Of a stretch of 13,838 nt of DNA, positions 1 to 7,817 are shown in pieces (positions within the stretch are counted from its first letter, which is position 1; every line of letters starts with the position of its first letter). The stretch is taken from assembly GCA_013336205.1 (NCBI GenBank), contig JAAXUD010000019.1, positions 1 through 13,838 on the forward strand, in the 5' to 3' direction. A program made the position numbers and the translations under genes. The notes under the pieces were generated by a model, which saw nothing but the letters and a program-made list of their open reading frames with translations, was not told where the DNA came from and ran no database searches. Origin of the DNA: Lentimicrobium sp. (lineage in GTDB: Bacteria; Bacteroidota; Bacteroidia; Bacteroidales; Lentimicrobiaceae).

Positions 1-3000
1 GGTAAGCAGCTTCTTTAACGTTTCCGTTAACCATACCGCCACCAACTACTTCAACAGTCTCACAAACAGTTGCAGGACATGTTTCAGCGCCGCTTTCGTA
101 AACAAAAGTGATGCAATAGGTATAGGTTGCAAAATCGAGGTCTTCGTCAAGATAACTGGTACCTTCAACTTCAGCTATAACTTCACCATCGCGGGTGATG
201 CGTGCAAAGTCAACTGCATCCATAACGCGGTCAACCGGCATAGTCCAGCTGATGGCTACGTTTACTGTACCTTCTACCTGGGTAGCGGTAAAGTTTTCAG
301 GTGCTGCGTAGTTATCGCAGGCAATGTATGTCCAGGTGTAGCTTGCTTTGTCTGACTGACCAGTTGTGTATACTGTGGCAACTTCTGCCAGATAAGTCTG
401 ACCATCAACCAAAACTTCACCATTGGTACCATACTGATAGGTAGGCTCTGCTACTTCTGCAACAAGAACACCATCGTTGAAAACCTTGAATGAAAGAAGT
501 TCGCGGCTTTTTACAGGAGCAGGCATATCGGTAACAGAAATGTTATCAATAGCTATACCTTCAAGTTGACCTGACACATCGCTTGCAAAACGGAAACGAA
601 GCCAAACACTTGACTGGCCTGCCAGTGAAGCAAGTGAACCTTCGAAATACTGATAGTCTGCCGTTCCGCCGGTCCATTTAGCAAGATTTTGTAATGGTCC
701 ATATGGATAAGGAAGTCCATTGTATAAGCCTGCTGCATCGACGTAACTCCAGGTAGTACCACCATCAAGAGATGATTCGACAATCATACCATCCCAGTTG
801 TTTTCTGTCAGGATGTAAAGCTGCACCGAAATCATCGGACTAACAGCATCGGTAAAATCAAACTCACGCATAATCCACATATTTGAATTTGCTGTGTAGT
901 TTGCAGTTAAGCCTGTCATCCATACTTTAGTTCCACTGAATGCACGGTTGATATTGTACTGTGCAGGAACTCCCCATTGCCACTGATCGGTACCGGAGAT
1001 AGCTCCGCTAACCCAACCACCGTTGTCACTTTCTAAATCAGAAGTGTAGTTTTCAAATCCTCCGTGAATAGCATTGCCTGCTGACCAGGTAGCAAGACCC
1101 GTAGGTGTTACATAAAGATCAGTTGGAACTGCGAGGATTTCAATAAGTAGCCAGTTGAATTCACTTGCATCGAAAATATCAACATTGTTTTCTGTGATGG
1201 TAGCAAAACCAGCGCGAGCAACTTCAATGTTGTAAGTTCCTTTGCGGAAAGCATCCCATGAGAATGTGCCATTAGAACCTAAAACTGTTGAAAAATCAAG
1301 CTCAAGTGATGGCTCAGAAATATTGGTGAAAGATACAGAAGTACCTGCAGGACTGTCACCTGAGTTTGTAACAACTGCAACGCTTACTGTGGTTAACATA
1401 TCCTTGTCCAAAGTATTTGAACTAACAGGAGCAGAAACCTGGTTTGTGTAAACGACTCTTACATTCCAATTATAAACACCCCAATCCTGAAGTCCCCAGT
1501 CAAAATCAACGAACTGGTTTTGGATGGTAGTTCCGATAAGCTCTTCAGTACCTGGCTGATAAGCTTTCTCGCGATAAATCTGGTATTCAACCAATGACCT
1601 GGAGTCAGTTGCATTTCCACTTGCTGTGATGTTATTCATTGCAAGGAAAGCACGCCAGTTTTTAGCGATTTCTTCAGCGCTCATTCCATTTGTATTAAAC
1701 GGATACTGCTGAGGAACAAATGATTCAATATCAAATCCCCACTCAAGAAGAACCTGATCGTCAGAAATTTCACTTGCAATTACGAAATCAACCGGATAGG
1801 CAACTTCGAGTAACTGGAAGTTTGTGGTTACTGTAGCAGCATGTGCAACTACAACACCACTAATGTTCTCACTGATAAAGCCATCAGCAGAAACTGCAAA
1901 ACCATAAGTACCTGCGTACACCTGAGCGGAATAAGTTCCGTTGGCAGCAGTAGTTAGGTTGTAAGTTCCCTGATTACCAACGACAACAACAGTTGCACCG
2001 GCAAGTGGGGTTGTAGTTAATTCATCGGTAACAGTTCCGGTAACAACACCAACACCTTTGGTAGTTACAGCTAATGTAGCAGGAGCTGATTCGCCTTCGT
2101 CGTAAACAGCGGTTACACCATAGGTATAGGTTGTATTCCTTGCCAGACCGAGGTCAGCATAAGTGGTACCTGTAAGAATGGCAGTATTCAGTTTAACACC
2201 ATTGCGGTAAACATTGTAACCGAGGAAAGCACGGCTGTTGTCAGCTGTCCATGAAAGATTCACAGCAACTGTAGGAACGGTTGGTCCCAGATCAACAACA
2301 GAAGCAGTAAGTCCTGCAGGAACGTCGATGGTGGTGGTAAAGCCCCAAACAGGACCTGCGGTGGTGCCAGAGGTATTGCGTGAGTTAACCTGCCAGAAAT
2401 ACTGGAGATTAGGCTGCAATCCGGTAAGTACGTATGATGTTGCCAGGTTCGAGGTGAAAGGCACAACTATTGTCGAAGGAGGATAGGTAGTTCCCAATAC
2501 AAGCTGATACTCATCGGTAAAGTTACCGAATGTCCAGCTCAGAGACATACCATTGTTGATATTTACAGCGCCATCGGCAGGAGCAACATAAGTTGCAGCA
2601 ACCGGAGCAGGCATAAGAGGAGAAACATCAAAATAAATATTATAATCATTACCGGTGGTGCTGAATACAAGGTAATAAGTACCGGCATAAAGCGGGAAAT
2701 TACTTAAAACTCCGGTTCCGTGAACCACTGAGTTGTCAACATCAGGTCCGCCAACGCCTTCAAAACCATCAGCATAAAGTGCCCATTTGGCGCCTGCAGT
2801 GGTTAAAGGACTCAGGTGGAACATCCTGTCGGTTGGGATAACGAATTTGTAAACGATATTTCTGCCATCTGCAGGAGCAGCATCAGGTAATTCGTATACA
2901 TTGTACATACCGAGTGCTGAGTTTGTTCCTGAACCATAAGGCGCATTAACATTAACCCCTGTATAAGGGTTTTCCCATACATTACCTGCAACAGGCGTGT

Positions 3001-3838
3001 ATGCCAAAGCGCTGTAAGTAGCAGTGATGAGTGAACGATCGCCATCATTATAAACAAGACCATAGGTACCTGCAAATGACTGTCCATTGGTAGCAGCTGC
3101 TGTTGAGGTAAGACCAATTTCCATTGTTTCGCCTTCAGCTAATATGTATGGAAGGGCAGGGTTTTGTAAAACCAGGAAGCCTGTGTTGTCGTCAATCTCA
3201 CTGGCAGTGATGGTAGCATCACCTTTACCAGGATTGTTAACGATTTCAAACTTACCTGATTTTCTCCAGGCACCGATCGGGCGGTTGCCCAATGCCAGGT
3301 CTGAAGTTAACAGTTCGATGCCCGGCTCGGCAATTTGCTGAGCCAAAGTGGCAGTACCTGTAATTGTATGAGGAGCTGCACCGAATACTTCGCCAATAAT
3401 TGACCAGGCGATGTTCATGTTACCGGCAAAAGCTGGATCAATGTTAACGGTTACTGTAAATGGAGCAACATCACCATTCTTTAAAAAATTGCCATAAGCA
3501 GGGGCTGTCCATGAAGTGAGAACACCGTTTCCGGTCTGTCCATCCCAATTGAGCCAATTCATATCATCCTGCATAATTGTTGCAGAAACGACTGATACTC
3601 CGGCAGGGAGATCAAGTTCGAGGTCACCTACCCATTCAGCATCATTGGATAAAATGCTGGTCTGAAAGCTCAAAACTGCATTGGATGTACCTGCCATGTA
3701 GGTTGTTGTAATAGCGGTTACAGTGGAACCCGTGATATTACGGTTAACCTGCTGCGCATTGACACTAAAGCCCGACCACAGGAATAATCCCAGGGTGAGG
3801 GCTAAAAGCCATCGTTGTAATTTTAGTTTTTTAAGCAT
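1..3838 (-). CDS. Large secreted multidomain adhesin-like protein (partial, C-terminus missing)
   Basis: The frame opens at an ATG at 3836-3838 and stays open to the left edge, giving at least 1279 residues without a stop. Residues 1-28 form a signal peptide (K/R-rich start, a hydrophobic core around LLALTLGLFLW, likely cleavage after VNA). By eye the order is: an N-terminal beta-rich domain (about 35-165), a choice-of-anchor or ASPM/Hydin-like beta domain (166-260), a domain resembling prepeptidase C-terminal domains (285-405), two fibronectin type III-like domains (410-502 and 507-593), a carboxypeptidase-regulatory-like domain (595-660; starts GVVTGTVTDE), another FN3-like stretch (680-812), a second regulatory-like domain (812-880), a MAM/choice-of-anchor J or cleaved-adhesin-like domain (925-1100; contains SSLDGGTTWSYV and ends GIAIDNISV) and a last FN3-like domain (1177-1265). 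I see no catalytic motif. The family usually ends in a T9SS sorting domain, expected beyond the edge. Likely a surface or secreted adhesin or binding protein; its substrate is unknown. Confidence 0.85.
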   Translation of the reverse strand, partial: MLKKLKLQRWLLALTLGLFLWSGFSVNAQQVNRNITGSTVTAITTTYMAGTSNAVLSFQTSILSNDAEWVGDLELDLPAGVSVVSATIMQDDMNWLNWDGQTGNGVLTSWTAPAYGNFLKNGDVAPFTVTVNIDPAFAGNMNIAWSIIGEVFGAAPHTITGTATLAQQIAEPGIELLTSDLALGNRPIGAWRKSGKFEIVNNPGKGDATITASEIDDNTGFLVLQNPALPYILAEGETMEIGLTSTAAATNGQSFAGTYGLVYNDGDRSLITATYSALAYTPVAGNVWENPYTGVNVNAPYGSGTNSALGMYNVYELPDAAPADGRNIVYKFVIPTDRMFHLSPLTTAGAKWALYADGFEGVGGPDVDNSVVHGTGVLSNFPLYAGTYYLVFSTTGNDYNIYFDVSPLMPAPVAATYVAPADGAVNINNGMSLSWTFGNFTDEYQLVLGTTYPPSTIVVPFTSNLATSYVLTGLQPNLQYFWQVNSRNTSGTTAGPVWGFTTTIDVPAGLTASVVDLGPTVPTVAVNLSWTADNSRAFLGYNVYRNGVKLNTAILTGTTYADLGLARNTTYTYGVTAVYDEGESAPATLAVTTKGVGVVTGTVTDELTTTPLAGATVVVVGNQGTYNLTTAANGTYSAQVYAGTYGFAVSADGFISENISGVVVAHAATVTTNFQLLEVAYPVDFVIASEISDDQVLLEWGFDIESFVPQQYPFNTNGMSAEEIAKNWRAFLAMNNITASGNATDSRSLVEYQIYREKAYQPGTEELIGTTIQNQFVDFDWGLQDWGVYNWNVRVVYTNQVSAPVSSNTLDKDMLTTVSVAVVTNSGDSPAGTSVSFTNISEPSLELDFSTVLGSNGTFSWDAFRKGTYNIEVARAGFATITENNVDIFDASEFNWLLIEILAVPTDLYVTPTGLATWSAGNAIHGGFENYTSDLESDNGGWVSGAISGTDQWQWGVPAQYNINRAFSGTKVWMTGLTANYTANSNMWIMREFDFTDAVSPMISVQLYILTENNWDGMIVESSLDGGTTWSYVDAAGLYNGLPYPYGPLQNLAKWTGGTADYQYFEGSLASLAGQSSVWLRFRFASDVSGQLEGIAIDNISVTDMPAPVKSRELLSFKVFNDGVLVAEVAEPTYQYGTNGEVLVDGQTYLAEVATVYTTGQSDKASYTWTYIACDNYAAPENFTATQVEGTVNVAISWTMPVDRVMDAVDFARITRDGEVIAEVEGTSYLDEDLDFATYTYCITFVYESGAETCPATVCETVEVVGGGMVNGNVKEAAY

Positions 3839-3863
3839 AATTTAGTTAATTTGTTAGTTTTAT

Positions 3864-3882
3864 TAAAGGAACTTATCCTTTA
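3864..3882 (-). promoter_or_regulatory. Short hairpin in the 5' leader of the adhesin-like gene
   Basis: A perfect 7-base inverted repeat (TAAAGGA and TCCTTTA) encloses a 5-base loop, 25 bases before the ATG at 3838. It could influence translation or mRNA stability, or be chance in an AT-rich leader. Confidence 0.35.
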
Positions 3883-3993
3883 TTTAGTTGGAAAATCTAC
3901 TGCGATTGCAGCAAAAAGGCTTATTATTCTCTTCTCCAATTACCTCCTTCCCTTTGTTAAAACGCATTTATGACTTTAGAAAAAAATCTTAAG

Positions 3994-4011
3994 GCTGGAC
4001 TTTACTCCAGC
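3994..4011 (-). terminator. Terminator-like hairpin followed by a T run in the adhesin-gene leader
   Basis: Read on the minus strand, GCTGGA and TCCAGC form a 6-base stem with a 6-base loop. After a 7-base gap comes a run of seven T. The gap makes it weaker than a textbook intrinsic terminator. It is upstream of the adhesin-like gene and not just behind any gene, so if it works it would end or attenuate a leader transcript. Confidence 0.3.
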
Positions 4012-4065
4012 ACATTTCAATCCGTAATTCCGGATGATGAAAGAAGATTTACAGAGATTCAGAGG

Positions 4066-4086
4066 AAACCCTGTGTGTCAGGGTTT
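4066..4086. repeat. Perfect 8-base hairpin, copy 1 of a dispersed AAACC...CAGGGTTT motif
   Basis: AAACCCTG and CAGGGTTT are exact complements with the 5-base loop TGTGT. Related sequences occur at 9085-9105 and 9297-9312. It is symmetric, so a strand cannot be assigned. There is no T run next to it on the minus strand, which argues against a simple terminator. Confidence 0.55.
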
Positions 4087-4212
4087 TGGGATGGTACTGA
4101 GAATTTGTATGTATTACAGGAGGGGTGATTGCTGAGGCGATTTCGTTTAGGTAGTTCATTATTCGTAAAAGTTAGTTCAAATAGTTCTTCTGGTTTGATG
4201 TGAGTGTGAAAA

Positions 4213-4228
4213 GATGGATAAATCCATC
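4213..4228. promoter_or_regulatory. 16-base operator-like dyad
   Basis: GATGGAT and ATCCATC are exact complements separated by two bases (AA). The spacing is too tight for a good RNA hairpin and fits a site for a dimeric DNA-binding protein. It lies about 14 bases downstream, in the minus direction, of a TAnnTTTG motif. No regulator is identified. Confidence 0.35.
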
Positions 4229-4241
4229 ATAATGTTAGTTG

Positions 4242-4249
4242 CAAAACTA
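4242..4249 (-). promoter_or_regulatory. Candidate Bacteroidetes -7 element (TAGTTTTG)
   Basis: The minus strand reads TAGTTTTG, matching the known Bacteroidetes -7 consensus TAnnTTTG. No TTTG is present at the expected -33 distance. If used, the transcript would have a leader of about 400 bases before the ATG at 3838. This is a motif match only. Confidence 0.25.
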
Positions 4250-4620
4250 TTAATAATTTTAACATTTATCGGGCTTATTCTACTAATAAATCTGCTTAAA
4301 TTAATATACTGCCATACTGACCCGGTTGTTGATTAACTATTTACAATCCTTGCCCAGCAACCAAATTCATAACAAGCTATAGCTAACACCATTACAGCCT
4401 TATATGCCATATTCTATATATGTTTACAGGGCGACAGAAAATAAAATAATAATTTATACTGATATCTATACCGAGTGAATAAGCTAGTCAAATAATTGAT
4501 TTAAAAGCAGGGGAATCTTATTTCTGTTGTTAACTTATAGGATGATACTTGAACCATTGAATTGTACTATTCCAAAATCAATATTGAGCTTGCTCCGAAA
4601 AGTCAAAAAAAAGAGAATTA

Positions 4621-4731
4621 GACACCAGGAAACCAAGACACCAATCCTGCCTGCGGCAGGCAGGTTCCACAATGCACTGTATACCAATATGTTAAATTTG
4701 GTGAGTTTCAGTGTCTTAGTGCTTTCGTGTC
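4621..4731. repeat. 111-base mini-element with imperfect terminal inverted repeats and a central palindrome
   Basis: The left arm (4621-4644) and the reverse complement of the right arm (4708-4731) agree at 16 of 24 positions. Both arms carry two GACAC motifs 16 bases apart. Just inside the left arm is an exact 9+1+9 palindrome, CCTGCCTGCGGCAGGCAGG, at 4646-4664, strikingly GC-rich compared with its surroundings. From memory, GACAC/AAGACAC strings and CCTGCC palindromes of this kind recur between genes in Bacteroidetes genomes, so this is probably a dispersed non-coding repeat. It begins 25 bases beyond the stop codon of the beta-helix gene, so its palindrome may also act as the transcript end. 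There is no transposase and no clear target-site duplication. Confidence 0.55.
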
Positions 4732-4756
4732 AAAATAAATAGTTTTCGGATTGGAC

Positions 4757-7700
4757 TCAATGTTTGATTATAAAGTTGAATGTCTTCACTCTGGTACCGG
4801 AAATACAGCGGCCCAGATAGATTCCACCGGTAAGATTGCTGGTATTCAGCATAAACTCACCAGATGAAGACCGTTGAAAATCATTGCTGTTTGCATTGAT
4901 AACACACTGTCCGAATGCATTATATATCTCTATCTGGTCTATCGGTTCATCCGAAGTTTCAATATTCAGGAACAGGAATTCATCAGCAGGATTCGGATAA
5001 ACCAAACTCCGCCTATTCTCAGGCTTTTCAGGCACAAAAATCTCAATTTTTAAATTGCTGCCTATTCTCAGCAGAACATCATCCCGGACCGGCACTTCCC
5101 GGTTAAGTTCAATGTGTGATGAAACAGTTGTTTCAAAACCTGATTTTTCAGCATCAATGATATACTTACCATAAGGCAGTTCATTAAAGGAAAAACGCCC
5201 CTCATTGTCTGTAATAGTATAATCCATGGGTATATTATACCGGTCGTTGTAAAGCAGGATGGTGACATTGGACAGGCCGCCATCACAATAAAGCGCGTGA
5301 CTATCTGAAAACCAGGGACTACAATAATTATTGAGGCCGGTTAAAGAAGCCGGCAGTTCAAATCTGCCTGAAATAGAGGCGAGTCCTGACGGAAGGCTTA
5401 CCGGTTGTTTGGTTAGTTCAATTTCTACATGATAGGTATTGGCCACAAGTGGAAGTTTATAGGCAAAACGCCATTTATCTTTGCCAGCGTAGTATGCAGG
5501 CATAAATCCCTCCGGATCGGTGGTATCGGGCAAGGCATAAAAGCGGTAATCTGCTGCATAAAGTGCATCGAACCTGTAATTGCCTTCCTGATCGGTTTTT
5601 GCAAGTCCAACAACCTCCATTACCGGATCGGCAATAGCAGTAACAGCAAGTACCGCTGCGCCCGGAACTGCAACACCATCAGCCAGCACCTTTCCTTCAA
5701 CAGAATAAAGATTACGAATAAATAAGGTTACAGTATCCGAAATGACACCACACGGCGAACTGGCTGTAAGAATTAGTTGAACCATACCCTTAAGTAAATC
5801 ATCTCCGCCAAATGTATAGGTAGGATATAACTGAGCGGGATTATCAAAAGAACCATCGCCCAGACCTGACCACTGAAGCTGCTCAAAGTACAGGGCTTCA
5901 GCGTTCTCAATTTTATATGCAGGCGACAATGGTATTGCCCTGTCCTTTCCTGCGTATACTTCCGGCGTTGTATTAAATGTCAGTAAAAAGTCATCTGTAA
6001 ACTCTTCATCATTGCTTATAACCGTAAAACCAAGCCTGACATATCCCCTGACCAGATCGCCGACTCCCGGAAGATAGTTTGGAGAAAGTATGGCAGGATT
6101 GCTAAACTGTCCGTCGCCTTCAGTAAACCAGGTTAACTGCTCAAAACTGAATGGCACGTTACTCTGGGTAATTGTAAAAAAAGGGACATTGCTGCAAACA
6201 ACCGTGTCGGGGCCTGCATACGGCATTAAAACAGCAAAGGCAAACGGACTTTCATGGCCGGTGCGTTGTTGTTCAAATCCTGAACCGCCTCTGTCAAACG
6301 CTGTAACACCAAACTCCTGCTCAATCCGGGAACCGGGAATAAAAATAAAAGTATCAGCGGTAGTAATGGGTGCAGCAGAAAAACGGTAATTCCTGAAAGC
6401 GCCCTGGTATACAGCATAACCTGCCAGATCTTCTTCGGGATTTTTATTCCAGGAGAGTTTGATTCTGCCGTTGGCCAATTGTTTGATTAAGCTGTTTGGA
6501 GGGGATACAGGTGCTGTTGTATCAACTTCAGTAACATAGGGATGATACGCCAGCTTACCCAGTGCTGGTTCATCCTGTTTATCCCATAAATATGCCTCTA
6601 TTAAAGCCGTATCTGAGGTCCCCCAGTACTGGCCTGCTACATTGATATCAGCGGAGGTATTATTCCTTACAATTCCATTTAAAAGGTTGTTGTTAAAAAT
6701 ATTATTACCCTGAAATACTTTTTCGGTCGCATCATTAAATTCAGCTAAGTAATTAACATTGCCGGTAAAGGTATTTCCTGTAAAATCAGATTTGCGTGCA
6801 GTTGGCTTAACTAAAATATTATTTGTATTTTGATAAAAACTGTTATGATCTATCATTGAATTTTTACCCCTTCGAAATTCCAGTGAAGTCCTGTTCTGCC
6901 AGAAGATGTTGTCACGAATTATAGTACTGTCCATTCCTGTTGAAATACCGAATCCAAATGTTTCATTACCGTTGCCAATAAAAACATTTCCCCTGATCAG
7001 AATAACATCGTTATTATTCAGGTTACTGTTATCGATAAAGATGCCTGCTTCGGCTCCCTGAATAACATTGTTCTCAATTTTGTTGTTGAGGCAAACCCCG
7101 CTGTTTTCAAATCGCACCATCAAATTTGTATAGCGGCTTTCTGATATCAGATTGTGCTCAACATGATTTTCAGACGATTGATTCCCGGTGCCGGTGGAAT
7201 AAATCTCGAGACTTACCCGGCCATTATCCGAAAAATAATTGTGTTGGATCAAACATCCTGAACTGTTGTACAGACGCAGATCGTTGGTAGTGCCGTTCTG
7301 AATTCTGCAGTTTCTGATCACAACTTCTGTACATGACCGGATATCAATCCCGATGTCGGCGCGGTCTATTGAAGCATGATCGATAATATTACTGTACAAG
7401 CCGCTTGCTGCGATAATACTTATCCCTTTCCATAACTGGCCTTCAAAAGATTCGAACCTAACTGTATCAATCACATCTTCATAACTTCCCAGAACTTTTA
7501 TCATTCCAAGATTCACAAAAAGACCGGTATTGGGATGAAACCTTACCCTTACCCCCGGCATAATGATTAATTCCAAACCTTCCGGAACGAGCAGATCGCC
7601 GGTAACAACATAAGTATAGTCGTTTGTCCAGGTTTCATTTTCTGTTAAAGTGCCTCCAACCTCTACTACCTCCTGAGAAAAAAGTGGCAAAGCAGCTAAA

Positions 7701-7777
7701 AGTAAAAAAGCACCAAGAATGAACCGGCGAACCCAGGTGTTTTGCGTATTTGCCCGATTAAACCTGTACAAATGCAT
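4757..7777 (-). CDS. Secreted parallel beta-helix protein with type IX secretion sorting domain
   Basis: The 1006-residue product starts with an N-terminal signal peptide (hydrophobic core FILGAFLLLAALPLF, likely cleavage near residue 35). Residues about 45-390 are a right-handed parallel beta-helix: many short turns rich in N, D and I such as IRNCRIQNG, IENNVIQGAE and IRGNVFIGNG, typical of NosD/PbH1 repeats. Then come an FN3-like domain (418-510), two copies of a PKD/Ig-like domain sharing W-x4-GDGxFxNPAxLxPxY (about 520-602 and 609-688), two carboxypeptidase-regulatory-like domains (691-790 and 800-905), and a C-terminal T9SS type A sorting domain (about 925-1006; VYPNPADEF, IYNAFGQ, LTGGIYLGR). 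It is therefore exported through the outer membrane by T9SS and probably anchored or released at the surface. The beta-helix may bind or cleave polysaccharide, but I see no clear catalytic signature. It starts 40 bases after the STN-barrel gene, so the two are probably co-transcribed. Confidence 0.92.
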   Translation of the reverse strand: MHLYRFNRANTQNTWVRRFILGAFLLLAALPLFSQEVVEVGGTLTENETWTNDYTYVVTGDLLVPEGLELIIMPGVRVRFHPNTGLFVNLGMIKVLGSYEDVIDTVRFESFEGQLWKGISIIAASGLYSNIIDHASIDRADIGIDIRSCTEVVIRNCRIQNGTTNDLRLYNSSGCLIQHNYFSDNGRVSLEIYSTGTGNQSSENHVEHNLISESRYTNLMVRFENSGVCLNNKIENNVIQGAEAGIFIDNSNLNNNDVILIRGNVFIGNGNETFGFGISTGMDSTIIRDNIFWQNRTSLEFRRGKNSMIDHNSFYQNTNNILVKPTARKSDFTGNTFTGNVNYLAEFNDATEKVFQGNNIFNNNLLNGIVRNNTSADINVAGQYWGTSDTALIEAYLWDKQDEPALGKLAYHPYVTEVDTTAPVSPPNSLIKQLANGRIKLSWNKNPEEDLAGYAVYQGAFRNYRFSAAPITTADTFIFIPGSRIEQEFGVTAFDRGGSGFEQQRTGHESPFAFAVLMPYAGPDTVVCSNVPFFTITQSNVPFSFEQLTWFTEGDGQFSNPAILSPNYLPGVGDLVRGYVRLGFTVISNDEEFTDDFLLTFNTTPEVYAGKDRAIPLSPAYKIENAEALYFEQLQWSGLGDGSFDNPAQLYPTYTFGGDDLLKGMVQLILTASSPCGVISDTVTLFIRNLYSVEGKVLADGVAVPGAAVLAVTAIADPVMEVVGLAKTDQEGNYRFDALYAADYRFYALPDTTDPEGFMPAYYAGKDKWRFAYKLPLVANTYHVEIELTKQPVSLPSGLASISGRFELPASLTGLNNYCSPWFSDSHALYCDGGLSNVTILLYNDRYNIPMDYTITDNEGRFSFNELPYGKYIIDAEKSGFETTVSSHIELNREVPVRDDVLLRIGSNLKIEIFVPEKPENRRSLVYPNPADEFLFLNIETSDEPIDQIEIYNAFGQCVINANSNDFQRSSSGEFMLNTSNLTGGIYLGRCISGTRVKTFNFIIKH

Positions 7778-7817
7778 TTACTTTTAAGGATTTAATAAAA
7801 GATAAAAAATGCTTTTC

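Larger units (their letters stand above)
3839..4756. other. Long gene-free spacer with several dyads and a mini-element
   Basis: This 918-base spacer separates the beta-helix gene from the large adhesin-like gene. It is AT-rich and no reading frame in it looks coding. It holds, from right to left (the direction of transcription), the palindromic mini-element at 4621-4731, a TAnnTTTG promoter-like motif at 4242-4249, a 7+7 base dyad at 4213-4228, and hairpins at 4066-4086, 4020-4035, 3994-4011 and 3864-3882. The last four lie in what would be the 5' leader of the adhesin-like gene. I recognise no known riboswitch or RNA family. Confidence 0.7.

Noticed and set aside
2812..3117. Minus-strand open frame of 101 codons inside the adhesin-like gene
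   Set aside because: It is a shifted frame of the same strand; the main frame is open across it and gives domain-like sequence, so it is not evidence of a frameshift.
3994..4086. Known riboswitch in the adhesin-gene leader
   Set aside because: The stems are short and independent, and I see no conserved aptamer sequence of any class I know.
4693..4700. TAAATTTG on the plus strand, a TAnnTTTG match
   Set aside because: No plus-strand gene lies downstream; it is inside the mini-element and likely chance.
4527..4742. Plus-strand open frame of 71 codons in the spacer
   Set aside because: It runs through the palindromic mini-element and has Lys/Arg-rich low-complexity content; it lacks any recognisable feature.
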